A stretch of 64,000 bases of DNA from Salegentibacter sp. R32 (GTDB taxonomy: Bacteria; Bacteroidota; Bacteroidia; Flavobacteriales; Flavobacteriaceae). A model generated the notes under the pieces. It saw only the letters and a list, made by a program, of their open reading frames with translations. It searched no databases and was not told the DNA's origin. This document shows, in pieces, positions 53,299 to 61,931 of this stretch. Within the stretch, counting starts at the first letter, position 1, and each line of letters begins with the position of its first letter. Location: contig NZ_RXOM01000032.1 of NCBI RefSeq assembly GCF_008692195.1, positions 124,001 to 188,000 of the forward strand, given 5' to 3'. The translations under genes and the position numbers were made by a program.

Positions 53299-54132
53299 AT
53301 GAAAAATATTCTGTTATTGACCGATTTTTCTAAAAATGCATTTGATGCCCTTACCTATGCTTTGCATTTATTTGAAGCTGAAAAGTGTAATTTTTATATT
53401 TTAAACGTCCAAAAACCCTCTGGATATATTACTGCCGATTTAATCCACGCTTCGACTACAGAGAGTGTTTATAACCATATGATTAATTCACATCAAGAGC
53501 AACTTAAGGAAGTTGTGAAGCAATTAAAAATAATGGATGAGCATCAGCAACATTCTTTTACTCCGTTGGTAACTTTTGATGATTTTACCCATGCAGTAAA
53601 TAAAACCTTAAAAACTCACAGTATTGAACTGGTAATCATGGGAACTAGTGGCGCTTCCGGTACTGAAGAAGTTATTTTTGGGAGTAATACCCTTCAGGTG
53701 ATTAGGCATATAAAGTGTCCAACCATTACCATCCCTAAAGATTTTAAATACCAACCACTAAAAAATCTCATGTTTTGTATGGCATACCAAAAGCAATTTA
53801 AAGAGAGGAGTGTCCAGATTTTGAAGGAGTTGTTAAAGCTTTATGACCCTGAACTTCACCTAATAGAAATTAATAACAAAGCTGAGTTTTTAAAGAAGGA
53901 ATCAAGTAAGGAGCGCTTGCTAGAAAAATTTAAAGATTTTAATTGCCATTATTATTTTATAGACCAATTACCTATGTGGATGATTGTGCAGACTGCTACC
54001 CAACTTTTAAGAACCGATATAAATGCTGTTTTTGTGGAAAGGGAAAGCTTTTTTGAACGTTTATTTTCAAATTCAGAAATGGCCTACATCTCTCATTCTA
54101 AAAAAGTGCCTTTACTTTTTTTAACGCCGTAG
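53299..54132 (+). CDS. Universal stress protein, tandem UspA domains
   Basis: I choose ATG 53299 (MKNILLLTDFSKNAFDALTY), the typical Usp start, giving 277 aa; the earlier in-frame starts add a segment unlike the family. The first domain (1-145) has the nucleotide-binding-like VIMGTSGASGTEEVIFGSNT. The second (150-277) is degenerate, without a clear GxxGxxxxGS. The Usp family is induced in stress and growth arrest. It opens the stress cluster up to 57419. Confidence 0.85.
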   Translation: MKNILLLTDFSKNAFDALTYALHLFEAEKCNFYILNVQKPSGYITADLIHASTTESVYNHMINSHQEQLKEVVKQLKIMDEHQQHSFTPLVTFDDFTHAVNKTLKTHSIELVIMGTSGASGTEEVIFGSNTLQVIRHIKCPTITIPKDFKYQPLKNLMFCMAYQKQFKERSVQILKELLKLYDPELHLIEINNKAEFLKKESSKERLLEKFKDFNCHYYFIDQLPMWMIVQTATQLLRTDINAVFVERESFFERLFSNSEMAYISHSKKVPLLFLTP

Positions 54133-54136
54133 AAGA

Positions 54137-54574
54137 TTAAAGTAATCGCCTAGATTTTTCTTGTTTAAGGAGTTCTGTGAATACTTTAAAAATTCTTTCT
54201 TTTGTTTTTCTAAAATCGGTATAAAAATTTATTAACCTCATCATCAATTGATAATGAATATTTTTATAGTGTGTAAGCTGCTTAGCTATTTCAACTTTCT
54301 TCAAGAGTTTTTGTAAGTTATGTTCATGCTGCTTTAAATCTTGGTGTAGTTGTTGAGCGCTAAGTTCATAAGCATCCAACTCTCCTGCTATTTTTTTAGC
54401 TCTCTCCAATGTTTTTTCGTGAATAAGTACTAAGGTATAATTGGTGAGTAAGTCCCTTAAAAATTGTAGTTCATCTTTAATAAATTGAATATCAGAAATA
54501 GAATGAACTGTATCTTCGTGTAACCCTTGAGAATCTTGCCATTTAATATACTTGAGACCGACGTTAGTTTTCAT
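54137..54574 (-). CDS. Unknown coiled-coil protein (145 aa)
   Basis: I do not recognise this protein. It starts MKTNVGLKYIKWQDSQGLHE and is strongly helical from residue 28 on (FIKDELQFLRDLLTNYTLV, then ELSAQQLHQDLKQHEHNL), with a basic tail (KQEKSRRLL). It has no signal peptide. Its place between the Usp and Hsp20 genes suggests a stress-related role. Its stop is 4 bases from the convergent Usp stop. Confidence 0.6.
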   Translation of the reverse strand: MKTNVGLKYIKWQDSQGLHEDTVHSISDIQFIKDELQFLRDLLTNYTLVLIHEKTLERAKKIAGELDAYELSAQQLHQDLKQHEHNLQKLLKKVEIAKQLTHYKNIHYQLMMRLINFYTDFRKTKERIFKVFTELLKQEKSRRLL

Positions 54575-54635
54575 AGGAGTATAATTTAAAAAAGCAGAAA
54601 AAAGAAGTTTTCTTTTTCCTGCCTTTGTTTAAGAA

Positions 54636-55079
54636 TTATGCAATTTCAATTAGCTTTTTTACAGGTGATTGGGCTCCGCTTATTTTGGCCAGTTCTAATT
54701 TTAAGAGTCCGTCCTTATAAGTGGCTTTTATTTCCTGTTCTTGGTTTACCGAAGAAGGTAACTGAAGTTTACGGTCTAACGAATTATACATAAATTCTTT
54801 ATAGGTGTAATCTTCTTTCTTTTCTTCTTCTTTCTTTTCTTTTTGTGCATAGATGTGCAATACATCATTCTCTACAGAAATTTCAATTTCCTTTTTGGAA
54901 AAACCGGGAACTGCCAGTTCTACCTCGAAGCTTTTTTCATTTTCTTTAATGTTCATCGCTGGCAGATTATTTTTGAGGGTGAAAAAATCATCTCCAAAAA
55001 AATCATCGGTATCCAACCAACTTGAAATCCCTTCGTGAAGCCAAGGGAACCTTTTTTGATTAAATTTAACTAAAGACAT
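54636..55079 (-). CDS. Hsp20/alpha-crystallin small heat-shock protein
   Basis: The 147-aa protein has the alpha-crystallin domain (about 38-130): NMKENEKSFEVELAVPGF-like start (INIKEN not seen; here MNIKENEKSFEVELAVPGFS), ISVENDVLHIYAQ, and the Y-x-x-F-like KEFMYNSLDRKLQLPSSV. The C-terminal LELAKISG supplies an IXI-type anchor. Members form oligomers that hold unfolding proteins. It belongs to the stress cluster. Confidence 0.93.
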   Translation of the reverse strand: MSLVKFNQKRFPWLHEGISSWLDTDDFFGDDFFTLKNNLPAMNIKENEKSFEVELAVPGFSKKEIEISVENDVLHIYAQKEKKEEEKKEDYTYKEFMYNSLDRKLQLPSSVNQEQEIKATYKDGLLKLELAKISGAQSPVKKLIEIA

Positions 55080-55210
55080 CTTTTCTAAATTTTAAGGTTA
55101 TTGATTTTTCTATTAAAGGTAATTTGCTGTTCGTAAGAAAAATATGATAAATGTCAGTTTCCAAAACAATTTATACCTGATGTAGTTTGATTAATAGCTG
55201 CTTCCAGAGT

Positions 55211-56581
55211 TTAAACTGAAATCTCCACTACCTCTCGCAGTTGAGGGATGGTAACGTTCCACTTAAAAGTATCCTTTAATTTTACCCGTAGGCTGTCTAA
55301 TGCGGTTGGTTCCCCGTGGATAAGAAAAGTTTGTTCAGGAATGTTTTTTAAGTTTCTTAACCAATCTAAGATACCGGCTTGATCTGCGTGGGCAGAAAGG
55401 CTTTCCAGTTGATGTATTTTCGCTTTTACCGGATAATATTTCCCAAAAAACTTAAGTTCTTTTGCCCCTTCCAATAATTGGCGTCCCCGCGTTCCTTCCG
55501 CTTGATAACCTACCAGCATGATAGAGGTAGTAGGCTTATCTATGAGTTGTTGTAGATAAGTCAGTACTCGGCCGCCGGTGACCATCCCGCTTCCTGCGAT
55601 TACAATTTTTGGACGTGGATCGTCGATGGTTTCCCAAGTTTCTTTATAGGAAGTAATAATGTTCATCCTATCATTCATTTGAGAAAACTGAGAACGGGTA
55701 ATTTTATGCCATGCAGAATATTGCTCGAAAACCGATAAAACATTGTTTCCCATGGGGCTATCAATAAAAATAGGAATGGCGGGAATTTTTCTTTCATCAT
55801 AGAGTTTCCATAAGAGGAACATCAGGGTTTGTAGTCGTTCAACTGCAAAAGAAGGAATAATTAGCGTCCCTTTTTGGTGAATTGTTTGGTTAATGAGCTC
55901 TACTAATTTTTCGGTCACATTTTCTTTGGGATGTAATTTATTGCCGTAAGTACTTTCAAGAAAAAGAAAGTCGGCCCATTTAGGTTTTTGGGGCGGGTAC
56001 AGTAGTAAATCTTCTCTGCGGCCAATATCGCCGGAAAAAACCATTGTTTTTCCAAATATTTCCAACTCTATAAAAGTTGCTCCTAAAATATGTCCGTTAT
56101 ACTGAAAGCGGAACCTGATATTTTCTGCTAATGGATGCCATACCTCATGGGCTAAGCTTTGGAACCTTTTTATCGTATTTTCGGCTTCTTGTACGGTGAA
56201 ATAAGCTAAGGCCGGATGATGTTTTGTATATTGTTCTTGATTGGCCTTTTCTGCCTCTTCTTCATTTATTTTGGCACTATCCTTTAATATGATTTCGGCA
56301 ATGGCCAAGGTAGGGGAGGTACCTATAATTTTGCCCTTAAAACCTTGTTGAAGTAAGCGTGGCAAATAACCGGTATGATCTAAATGACCATGAGTAAGCA
56401 ATACGGCATCGATTGTTGAAGCATCCACGGCTAAGTTTTTCCAGTTTTCTTCCCGTAAGGCTTTGATTCCTTGAAATACACCACAGTCTACCATAAGGTT
56501 GTAGGTGGGGGTTTCAATCATAAATTTTGATCCCGTAACAGTTCCGGAAGCTCCTAAAAAATGTATTTTGATGGTTGGCAT
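55211..56581 (-). CDS. MBL-fold beta-CASP hydrolase with RMMBL domain
   Basis: The 456-aa protein starts PTIKIHFLGASGTVTGSKF and has the zinc motif LLTHGHLDHTGYLPRL near residue 62, then the later VFSGDIGRREDLLLYPP. The beta-CASP middle domain is 220-355 and the RMMBL motif is ESLSAHADQAGILDWL near 395, with final LIHGEPTALDSLR. Such proteins are RNA exo/endonucleases related to CPSF-73 and RNase J. This shorter bacterial form is common next to Hsp20 and the ATP-cone nuclease. Confidence 0.9.
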   Translation of the reverse strand: MPTIKIHFLGASGTVTGSKFMIETPTYNLMVDCGVFQGIKALREENWKNLAVDASTIDAVLLTHGHLDHTGYLPRLLQQGFKGKIIGTSPTLAIAEIILKDSAKINEEEAEKANQEQYTKHHPALAYFTVQEAENTIKRFQSLAHEVWHPLAENIRFRFQYNGHILGATFIELEIFGKTMVFSGDIGRREDLLLYPPQKPKWADFLFLESTYGNKLHPKENVTEKLVELINQTIHQKGTLIIPSFAVERLQTLMFLLWKLYDERKIPAIPIFIDSPMGNNVLSVFEQYSAWHKITRSQFSQMNDRMNIITSYKETWETIDDPRPKIVIAGSGMVTGGRVLTYLQQLIDKPTTSIMLVGYQAEGTRGRQLLEGAKELKFFGKYYPVKAKIHQLESLSAHADQAGILDWLRNLKNIPEQTFLIHGEPTALDSLRVKLKDTFKWNVTIPQLREVVEISV

Positions 56582-56585
56582 AGCA

Positions 56586-57419
56586 TTAATTTTTACTGAG
56601 TGTTTTTACTTCTAAAAGAATTCTTTTTTTTCTGTTTTCTCCTATCCCCAGATGGTCGAGGTGAAAATCATTTTTGGCCAATTGACGTGCTAAGACGATG
56701 CCCTTGCTCAAGAGCAGTTGTTTCTCACGATTGGTTAATAAAGTAGAAACAGTGATGGGGTAAAGGCCCAACCTGTCTATTCGGTCTTTCAGGCTGTTAT
56801 CTTTGGGATAGTCCCAACTTAATAAATAAAGTCCAACACAATTTCCGTAGGTGATGGCATCTTTCGTAAAACGGGTATTGGTGACCACCCAGCCTTCATT
56901 AGGGCAATCAAGTGCAGATTTATGTTTTTCTTGAATATCTTTAAACCTAGCGTAGATATAAAGCGGTATTTTTACATTACAGGAAGTGGTTTTTTCACTA
57001 TGAAATTTACATTCAGCCAAAATGTATTGATTTTCTTTTTTCGCTACCACATCTATTTCGTGAGATACACATTTGCCTTGTAGGACTTTCCCTACTTCTA
57101 CGGTATATCCTGAGTAGGAGAGTACTGCTCCGATAAATTTTTCAAACGGAAATCCGGTGGGTCCCAATTCATAAATGGCCTTTTTTAATTTGTATTTTGA
57201 GGCGTAGATCGCTTTCTCTTTTTTTAAGAGTGCAAAAGCCCTATTGTAAATTTCTTTAGTGGAAATACCTTGATATAATTCGTCCCTAACCTTATTAATA
57301 ATCTGTTCCACGGTTTTTTTATTGGCTCCACTTCTAGCTAAACTATGGCGGAGTTTGGGAATGGAAAAAGAAACTTTATTTCCCGAAGCTTTTACTATTT
57401 GTATATTTTTCGGTTTCAT
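56586..57419 (-). CDS. ATP-cone plus Mrr-like PD-(D/E)XK nuclease
   Basis: The 277-aa protein has an ATP-cone domain (about 5-85; IQIVKASGNKVSFSIPKLRHSL, AIYASKYKLKKAIYELGPTGFPFE). An Mrr-like nuclease core follows (about 90-190) with the catalytic triad visible in HEIDVVAKKENQYILAECKFH (D, E, K). The tail (235-277) is an HhH-like helix pair (LDHLGIGENRKKRILLEV). It may sense nucleotides and cut or bind damaged DNA. It is 4 bases upstream of the beta-CASP gene, so they are co-transcribed. Confidence 0.8.
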   Translation of the reverse strand: MKPKNIQIVKASGNKVSFSIPKLRHSLARSGANKKTVEQIINKVRDELYQGISTKEIYNRAFALLKKEKAIYASKYKLKKAIYELGPTGFPFEKFIGAVLSYSGYTVEVGKVLQGKCVSHEIDVVAKKENQYILAECKFHSEKTTSCNVKIPLYIYARFKDIQEKHKSALDCPNEGWVVTNTRFTKDAITYGNCVGLYLLSWDYPKDNSLKDRIDRLGLYPITVSTLLTNREKQLLLSKGIVLARQLAKNDFHLDHLGIGENRKKRILLEVKTLSKN

Positions 57420-57628
57420 GGCTTATGAAGCTAACTTATTATGATTCGAAAATTAATGAAAAGAAGGTTAGCAAATGATGATAATTGTCAAGTTTGTGGT
57501 AACGGTTAACATCTCCTTTCCTTAGTTTTTCTTAAGAAAAGGTACAAGTTCTTGTTGTTTATTCCGTTGAAGTTCAAAGGTTTGTTTTGGTAAGTCTATA
57601 TGGGGCTTAAAAAAAGTTGAAAAAAAGT

Positions 57629-57658
57629 TTGCAGGAACTAAAAACCCGCTTATATTTG
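57629..57658 (+). promoter_or_regulatory. tRNA-Asp promoter
   Basis: TTG at 57629-57631, a spacer of 19 bases, then TATATTTG at 57651-57658. This is the best consensus promoter in the window, and it lies 18 bases before the tRNA 5' end. The rest of the 57420-57628 gap shows nothing recognisable. Confidence 0.8.
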
Positions 57659-57676
57659 CACTCGCAATTATGCAAC

Positions 57677-57750
57677 GGTCTGGTAGTTCAGTTGGTTAGA
57701 ATACCTGCCTGTCACGCAGGGGGTCGCGAGTTCGAGTCTCGTCCAGACCG
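57677..57750 (+). tRNA. tRNA-Asp (anticodon GTC)
   Basis: The 74-base gene folds as a tRNA: acceptor GGTCTGG/CCAGACC, D-arm with AGTTGGTTAGA, anticodon arm CCTGC-CTGTCAC-GCAGG with GTC, and T-loop GTTCGAGTC. The discriminator is G at 57750. CCA is not encoded. It is transcribed alone. Confidence 0.97.
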
Positions 57751-57759
57751 CAGAAAATA

Positions 57760-57790
57760 AAAGCTTCAAGGAATTGAGGCTTTTTTTATG
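57760..57790 (+). terminator. Terminator of tRNA-Asp
   Basis: AAAGCTTCA and TGAGGCTTT pair over 9 bp with one G-T pair, followed by TTTTTTT. Confidence 0.85.
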
Positions 57791-57858
57791 AAGTTGTGTT
57801 GTGAATACTAAATTTAACTATTTGGTATTTAATAGGTTGTAAGTGTTCAGCCAATGAG

Positions 57859-57892
57859 AAGCTTTTCCTGTAGTAAGGAGAGGCTTTTTTCG
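57859..57892 (+). terminator. Second terminator-like hairpin after tRNA-Asp
   Basis: AAGCTTTTCCT and AGGAGAGGCTT pair over 11 bp with two G-T pairs, then TTTT. It stands 70 bases after the first terminator and may be back-up or insulation before the IS200-type relic. Confidence 0.65.
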
Positions 57893-57937
57893 TTGATCTA
57901 AACTTATACTACTTTTCTACTTTATTGATCTCAAATC

Positions 57938-58459
57938 AGGGATTTAAACCCTCCAATTTATTGAGACACTTAGATATTTTTAAAAAATCTATATTTTCGG
58001 AATATAAGTTATCAAAGAAAAGAAGTCATGCTGTAAGCTATCTAATTTGTTACATATTTTGGGGGACTATATATCGTTATCAGGTATTGTGCGGAGATAT
58101 TCAAATATGTTGTTGTGGTCTTTTGATCCAGATTGATGAAACAGAAGAGATAGGGGGCTAAAGATATTGTTAGCTCCGGTCACGTTCATAGGCATATAAT
58201 AATGCACAGTAGTATATTAGAGAAGTTGAAAGGTTGAACTTCTCAGAAGTTTAATCAAGAATTTCCTGAATTAAAAGAAAATTATTGGTTAACACTCTCG
58301 CCTGCCGGTAGACAAGTTTGGGTAAGTGTATGTGGTGTATGGAGTACAAGTAATATAACTAATAAAATGATAAATGAATATTTGAAACATTACCGTCGAG
58401 ATTCTAATGATTACTCCAATTTTATATTGAAATAATAAAAAGGGGACTAAAAAGTCCCC
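57938..58459 (+). mobile_element. Decayed IS200-type insertion element
   Basis: The tnpA relic at 58003-58435 is bounded by hairpins: AGGG-atttaaa-CCCT at 57938-57952 and GGGGACT-aaaa-AGTCCCC at 58442-58459. These fit the subterminal hairpins that IS200/IS605 TnpA uses to recognise its ends, although the right one could equally be a terminator. No target duplication is expected for this family. It lies just downstream of tRNA-Asp. Confidence 0.6.
58003..58435 (+). pseudogene. IS200-type Y1/HUH transposase (TnpA) relic
   Basis: Read in two frames, the region matches IS200 TnpA from end to end. First frame: KKRSHAVSYLICYIFWGTIYRYQVLCGDIQI (as fragments: KKRSHAV, then YRYQVLCGDIQI), up to a stop at 58159. 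After a frameshift: SSGHVHRHI, whose HVH (58181-58189) is the HUH site; then LEKLKG, an in-frame TGA at 58235 in place of an Arg codon, TSQKFNQEFPELKENYW, and MINEYLKHYRRDSND with the likely nucleophile Tyr. One frameshift and one stop make it inactive. Confidence 0.75.
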
Positions 58460-58516
58460 GGTATTAATAAATATCTTCACTTTCAGCGTAAAGTGGTTTC
58501 GTTTTGTTAATAAAAT

Positions 58517-59959
58517 CTAAAACTCAGCATTTTTAGGAGTTCTCGGGAAAGGAATTACATCACGGATATTTCCCATTCCGGTTGCGAAGAGTACTAAACG
58601 CTCAAAACCTAAACCGAAACCACTATGTACACAAGTTCCAAATCTGCGAGTGTCTAAATACCACCATAATTCTTTTTCATCAACACCTAATTCCTTCATC
58701 TTGGTTTCTAAAACATCTAAACGCTCTTCCCGTTGAGAACCACCTACAATTTCCCCGATTCCAGGGAAAAGGATATCCATGGCGCGTACGGTTTTCCCAT
58801 CGTCATTTAAGCGCATATAAAAAGCTTTGATTTTCGCCGGATAATCAAATAAAATTACTGGCGATTTAAAGTGCTTCTCCACTAGATAGCGTTCGTGCTC
58901 ACTTTGTAAATCTGCACCCCATTCTTCAATAATGTAATTGAACTTTTTCTTTTTGTTAGGTTTAGAGTTCTTTAGGATATCAATAGCTTCTGTATAACTT
59001 ACACGCTTAAATTGATTTTCTACCACAAACCGAAGTTTCTCTCGCAGTAACATTGGCGAACGTTCTGCTTGAGGTTTGCTTTTGTCTTCTTGTGCTAACC
59101 TGTCTTCCAAGAAAGCCAAATCGTCCTCACAGTTTTCCAATATATATTGAATGACGTATTTTATAAAGTCTTCCGCTAAATCCATATTACCGTCTAAGTC
59201 ACAAAAAGCAACTTCCGGTTCTATCATCCAGAATTCTGCTAAATGACGTGAAGTATTGGAGTTTTCCGCTCTAAACGTCGGGCCGAAGGTATAAACCTGG
59301 CCAAGTCCTAAAGCATAGGTTTCTGCTTCTAATTGTCCGCTTACCGTAAGGTTAGATTCTTTTCCGAAGAAATCTTCTTTGTAATCTATGCTTCCATCTT
59401 CCTTTTTAGGCGGATTTTTAATATCGAAGTTCGTGACTTTAAACATTTCTCCGGCACCTTCTGCATCACTTCCCGTAATAATAGGCGTGTTCACGTAGTT
59501 GAAACCGTTTTTGTTGAAATATTGATGAACAGCAAAAGACAGTTGAGAGCGAACCCGCATGATGGCTCCAAAGGTATTGGTGCGTACACGTAAATGGGCT
59601 TGCTCGCGTAATTTTTCTAAGCTATGACGTTTTGGGGAAAGGATGGTTTTCTTTACATCTTCCGGATTAGCAATCCCAAGAATCTTAATTTCTTTGGCTT
59701 CAATTTCTACCCGTTGCCCTTTTCCTTCACTTTCCTTCAGCATTCCTCTTACTTCAATCGCAGCGCCAACATTTATTTCTTCAAGAACTTCCTCGGGAGT
59801 ATTTTCAAAATCTACCACACATTGCAAATTATTTAAGGTAGAACCGTCGTTTAGAGCAATAAATCGGTTACTTCTAAAGGCTCTTACCCATCCTTTAACG
59901 GTAAAATCCTGTAAAAACAAGTCACTTTTTAATAATTCAGCAATTTTTGTGTGTTTCAT
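58517..59959 (-). CDS. asnS: Asparaginyl-tRNA synthetase
   Basis: The 480-aa class IIb enzyme has an N-terminal OB anticodon-binding domain ([19 protein letters not shown]), class II motif 2 in [25 protein letters not shown]-type sequence near residue 228 ([15 protein letters not shown]), and motif 3 in [16 protein letters not shown] near 450. The residues after the OB fold match AsnRS rather than AspRS. It charges tRNA-Asn. A minus-strand -7 box is at 60040-60047. Confidence 0.95.
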   Translation of the reverse strand: MKHTKIAELLKSDLFLQDFTVKGWVRAFRSNRFIALNDGSTLNNLQCVVDFENTPEEVLEEINVGAAIEVRGMLKESEGKGQRVEIEAKEIKILGIANPEDVKKTILSPKRHSLEKLREQAHLRVRTNTFGAIMRVRSQLSFAVHQYFNKNGFNYVNTPIITGSDAEGAGEMFKVTNFDIKNPPKKEDGSIDYKEDFFGKESNLTVSGQLEAETYALGLGQVYTFGPTFRAENSNTSRHLAEFWMIEPEVAFCDLDGNMDLAEDFIKYVIQYILENCEDDLAFLEDRLAQEDKSKPQAERSPMLLREKLRFVVENQFKRVSYTEAIDILKNSKPNKKKKFNYIIEEWGADLQSEHERYLVEKHFKSPVILFDYPAKIKAFYMRLNDDGKTVRAMDILFPGIGEIVGGSQREERLDVLETKMKELGVDEKELWWYLDTRRFGTCVHSGFGLGFERLVLFATGMGNIRDVIPFPRTPKNAEF

Positions 59960-60039
59960 CAGTTCAGTTTTAATTTATTTAAATTGAAAAAAGATAGCTT
60001 GATTAATAGAACTTTCTTTTTTCTCCTATCATTAAGCAG

Positions 60040-60047
60040 CAAAGATA
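60040..60047 (-). promoter_or_regulatory. Candidate -7 box for asnS
   Basis: On the minus strand this reads TATCTTTG, 81 bases upstream of the asnS ATG. Confidence 0.45.
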
Positions 60048-60099
60048 AATTTTTCAAGAAAGCATAAAAAGGAAGTGACGAGAAATTCACGGTCAGCAA

Positions 60100-60720
60100 T
60101 TAATTAAATCGGTACATAATCGAGAAGTGAGGGAAGTTGATGAAATCTCTAAAATTATTATTGCTGAAATCTGACCTGTTTTCAAAGTTAGGTTGTTCAC
60201 TATAATAAGAAAGTACATCTTTGAAGATTAAACTTGCAAGCCAATACTCGCTAATATTGAAAGATATACCAGCATCTAAGTAGCTTTTTAGATAAGTATT
60301 ATGGGTATTATTTGTATGTAGATAATTATAATTGAGACCGATTTCTGATTGAATAAACAATTGTGGTAATACTTTAACAATGAAATAACGAGCGTTAATA
60401 CCTGCTTTATAGTTTTGGAGATTGAGGTTTGAAGAATGATCACTTTCAGCAAGGTTCATGCTAAAACCAAGATGTGCTCCAACTAAAAATTTATTGAAAA
60501 CGGCATATTCAATTTTAGGAATAAATTGAAAAGCAAGTTGATTTTGAATTTCGGGTTGGCCTAAATACGTTTGCTGGTTTATTCTTGCCAATTCGTTATT
60601 ATTGAAGCTGAGTCCAAATGTTCCACCTAACCAAACTTCTCCTTTATGAAAGTTAATGTTTTGTGCAGAAATTATATAGCTGATTAATAATGTAAATGTT
60701 AAAAAATAGTGTTTTCCCAT
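60100..60720 (-). CDS. Outer-membrane barrel-like protein of unknown function
   Basis: The 206-aa protein has a signal peptide (1-19, IISAQ) and alternating strands (EVWLGGTFGLSFNNNEL, FLVGAHLGFSMNLAES, YKAGINARYFIVKVLPQLFIQ), ending in FSIMYRFN with the terminal aromatic. It resembles an eight-strand OmpA/OmpX-like barrel without a periplasmic domain. Its start overlaps the previous gene by 22 bases, so it is the third gene of a three-gene operon. Confidence 0.7.
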   Translation of the reverse strand: MGKHYFLTFTLLISYIISAQNINFHKGEVWLGGTFGLSFNNNELARINQQTYLGQPEIQNQLAFQFIPKIEYAVFNKFLVGAHLGFSMNLAESDHSSNLNLQNYKAGINARYFIVKVLPQLFIQSEIGLNYNYLHTNNTHNTYLKSYLDAGISFNISEYWLASLIFKDVLSYYSEQPNFENRSDFSNNNFRDFINFPHFSIMYRFN

Positions 60721-61289
60721 ATATCTGGAATGTTTTCTAAATTTTCTAAATCCATCGATATAAAAATATAAGGAATATTTTCTTCATTTTTTAACTTTTT
60801 TAAAAATGAAATATAAGGCTTAATTTGATTATCTATTTTATTACTGTATAGAACTATTGCATACAATTTTTTTTCCAAATCATTGAATTGAGTTCTAGAT
60901 TTTATGTCTTTTATTATTAAACCTTTATAATCTTTATTAGATTTCATAAAAGTTTGTATATATTTTCTTGTGATTTGCGTTTCTGAAACGTGACAAGTAT
61001 TTAGAGAAACCGAATCGCCAGTTTTGTTTTCTACTTCTATTTTATCAATAGAGGTAGATTCTTCCCCTTGTACGAAAGATATGAGAGATGGCTGTAAATT
61101 TTCAATAAAATTTGGTGAAGATTCTGAAGAAACATAGTAAAATGTTTCTTCAGAAACATCTAATTTTTTAGTAACATCTTCTAGATATTCTTCAGATTTT
61201 TCTTTTTTTTTATCAATTTTAATACTAATACAAGAACTAGATAAAATTGATAACATTAATAACATTAATAAAATTGATATTTTTTTCAT
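60699..61289 (-). CDS. Lipoprotein of unknown function (196 aa)
   Basis: I do not recognise this protein. It has a lipoprotein signal (LSSSCISIK, lipid Cys at 20), then a Lys/Glu-rich linker and an alpha-beta body, with LKKLKNEENIPYIFISMDLE-like strands near the end (PYIFISMDLENL). It overlaps the gene after it by 22 bases and the gene before it by 4 bases (ATGA type). Its low-complexity, AT-rich codon use is like that of the other two operon genes. Confidence 0.6.
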   Translation of the reverse strand: MKKISILLMLLMLSILSSSCISIKIDKKKEKSEEYLEDVTKKLDVSEETFYYVSSESSPNFIENLQPSLISFVQGEESTSIDKIEVENKTGDSVSLNTCHVSETQITRKYIQTFMKSNKDYKGLIIKDIKSRTQFNDLEKKLYAIVLYSNKIDNQIKPYISFLKKLKNEENIPYIFISMDLENLENIPDIWENTIF

Positions 61290-61837
61290 TTTTCAATTTC
61301 TATGTCAATAGTGTAATTAAACTTACCGTCTTCCACTTCTAACGGATAATTGCCTTCTAAAAAAGTTACATCTCCGTGAACTGTATTTTCTGTAACATTA
61401 AAGTTATTGAAATCTTCTAGATTATGGGAGTCTGATTCAATAATGTTATTTGGGAAACTTAATTTAATTTTGTTTTCACTTATAATTTCCGCATTAAATA
61501 TTACTTCACCAGTTGATGAATTAAAAGATGGTTCCGCTATTTCTACGGGTTCTTCCCTAAATAAGATAATAATGATTTTAAAGCACAGTCCAAATCCAGT
61601 AACACAATCTGTAGATTGAAATTTGGGAACATGAAAAAGTTTAATTGGACCTGGAAATTGATACCTTTGATTTAAATAATCTGGTGACTCTGAATCCTTG
61701 GAAGCCAAATTACTTTCTTTTTCTAGTGGTGTATCGAGTGATTCAGTTGCGTTTTGTAGATTGCTATCTTTCAGTGAATTAGGGGAGCAGGATACTACTA
61801 ATAAAGTAAGAATTGTAAATAATTTAAAAACTTTCAT
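61286..61837 (-). CDS. Lipoprotein of unknown function (183 aa)
   Basis: The signal ends in LVVSCSPNS with the lipid Cys at residue 17. A Ser/Asp-rich linker and a beta-rich domain follow (FNAEIISENKIKLSFPNNI, then YPLEVEDGKFNYTIDIEIE). A short Cys pair (DCVTGFGLCFKI) is near residue 77. It opens the three-gene operon with the next lipoprotein and the barrel-like protein. The function is unknown. Confidence 0.6.
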   Translation of the reverse strand: MKVFKLFTILTLLVVSCSPNSLKDSNLQNATESLDTPLEKESNLASKDSESPDYLNQRYQFPGPIKLFHVPKFQSTDCVTGFGLCFKIIIILFREEPVEIAEPSFNSSTGEVIFNAEIISENKIKLSFPNNIIESDSHNLEDFNNFNVTENTVHGDVTFLEGNYPLEVEDGKFNYTIDIEIEK

Positions 61838-61931
61838 TATGATATGATTTATTGATTATTATTCAATCTAATCAATAAAATGTGAAAAATATATGAAATT
61901 AATATAATTTTAACTTAATTAAGAGATTATA

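Noticed and set aside
57925-58161. Open frame of 78 codons after tRNA-Asp as an independent gene
   Set aside because: Its second half is the N-terminal part of a broken IS200 transposase.
58289-58480. Minus-strand open frame of 63 codons
   Set aside because: It lies antisense to the transposase relic and its right hairpin and has no protein-like features.
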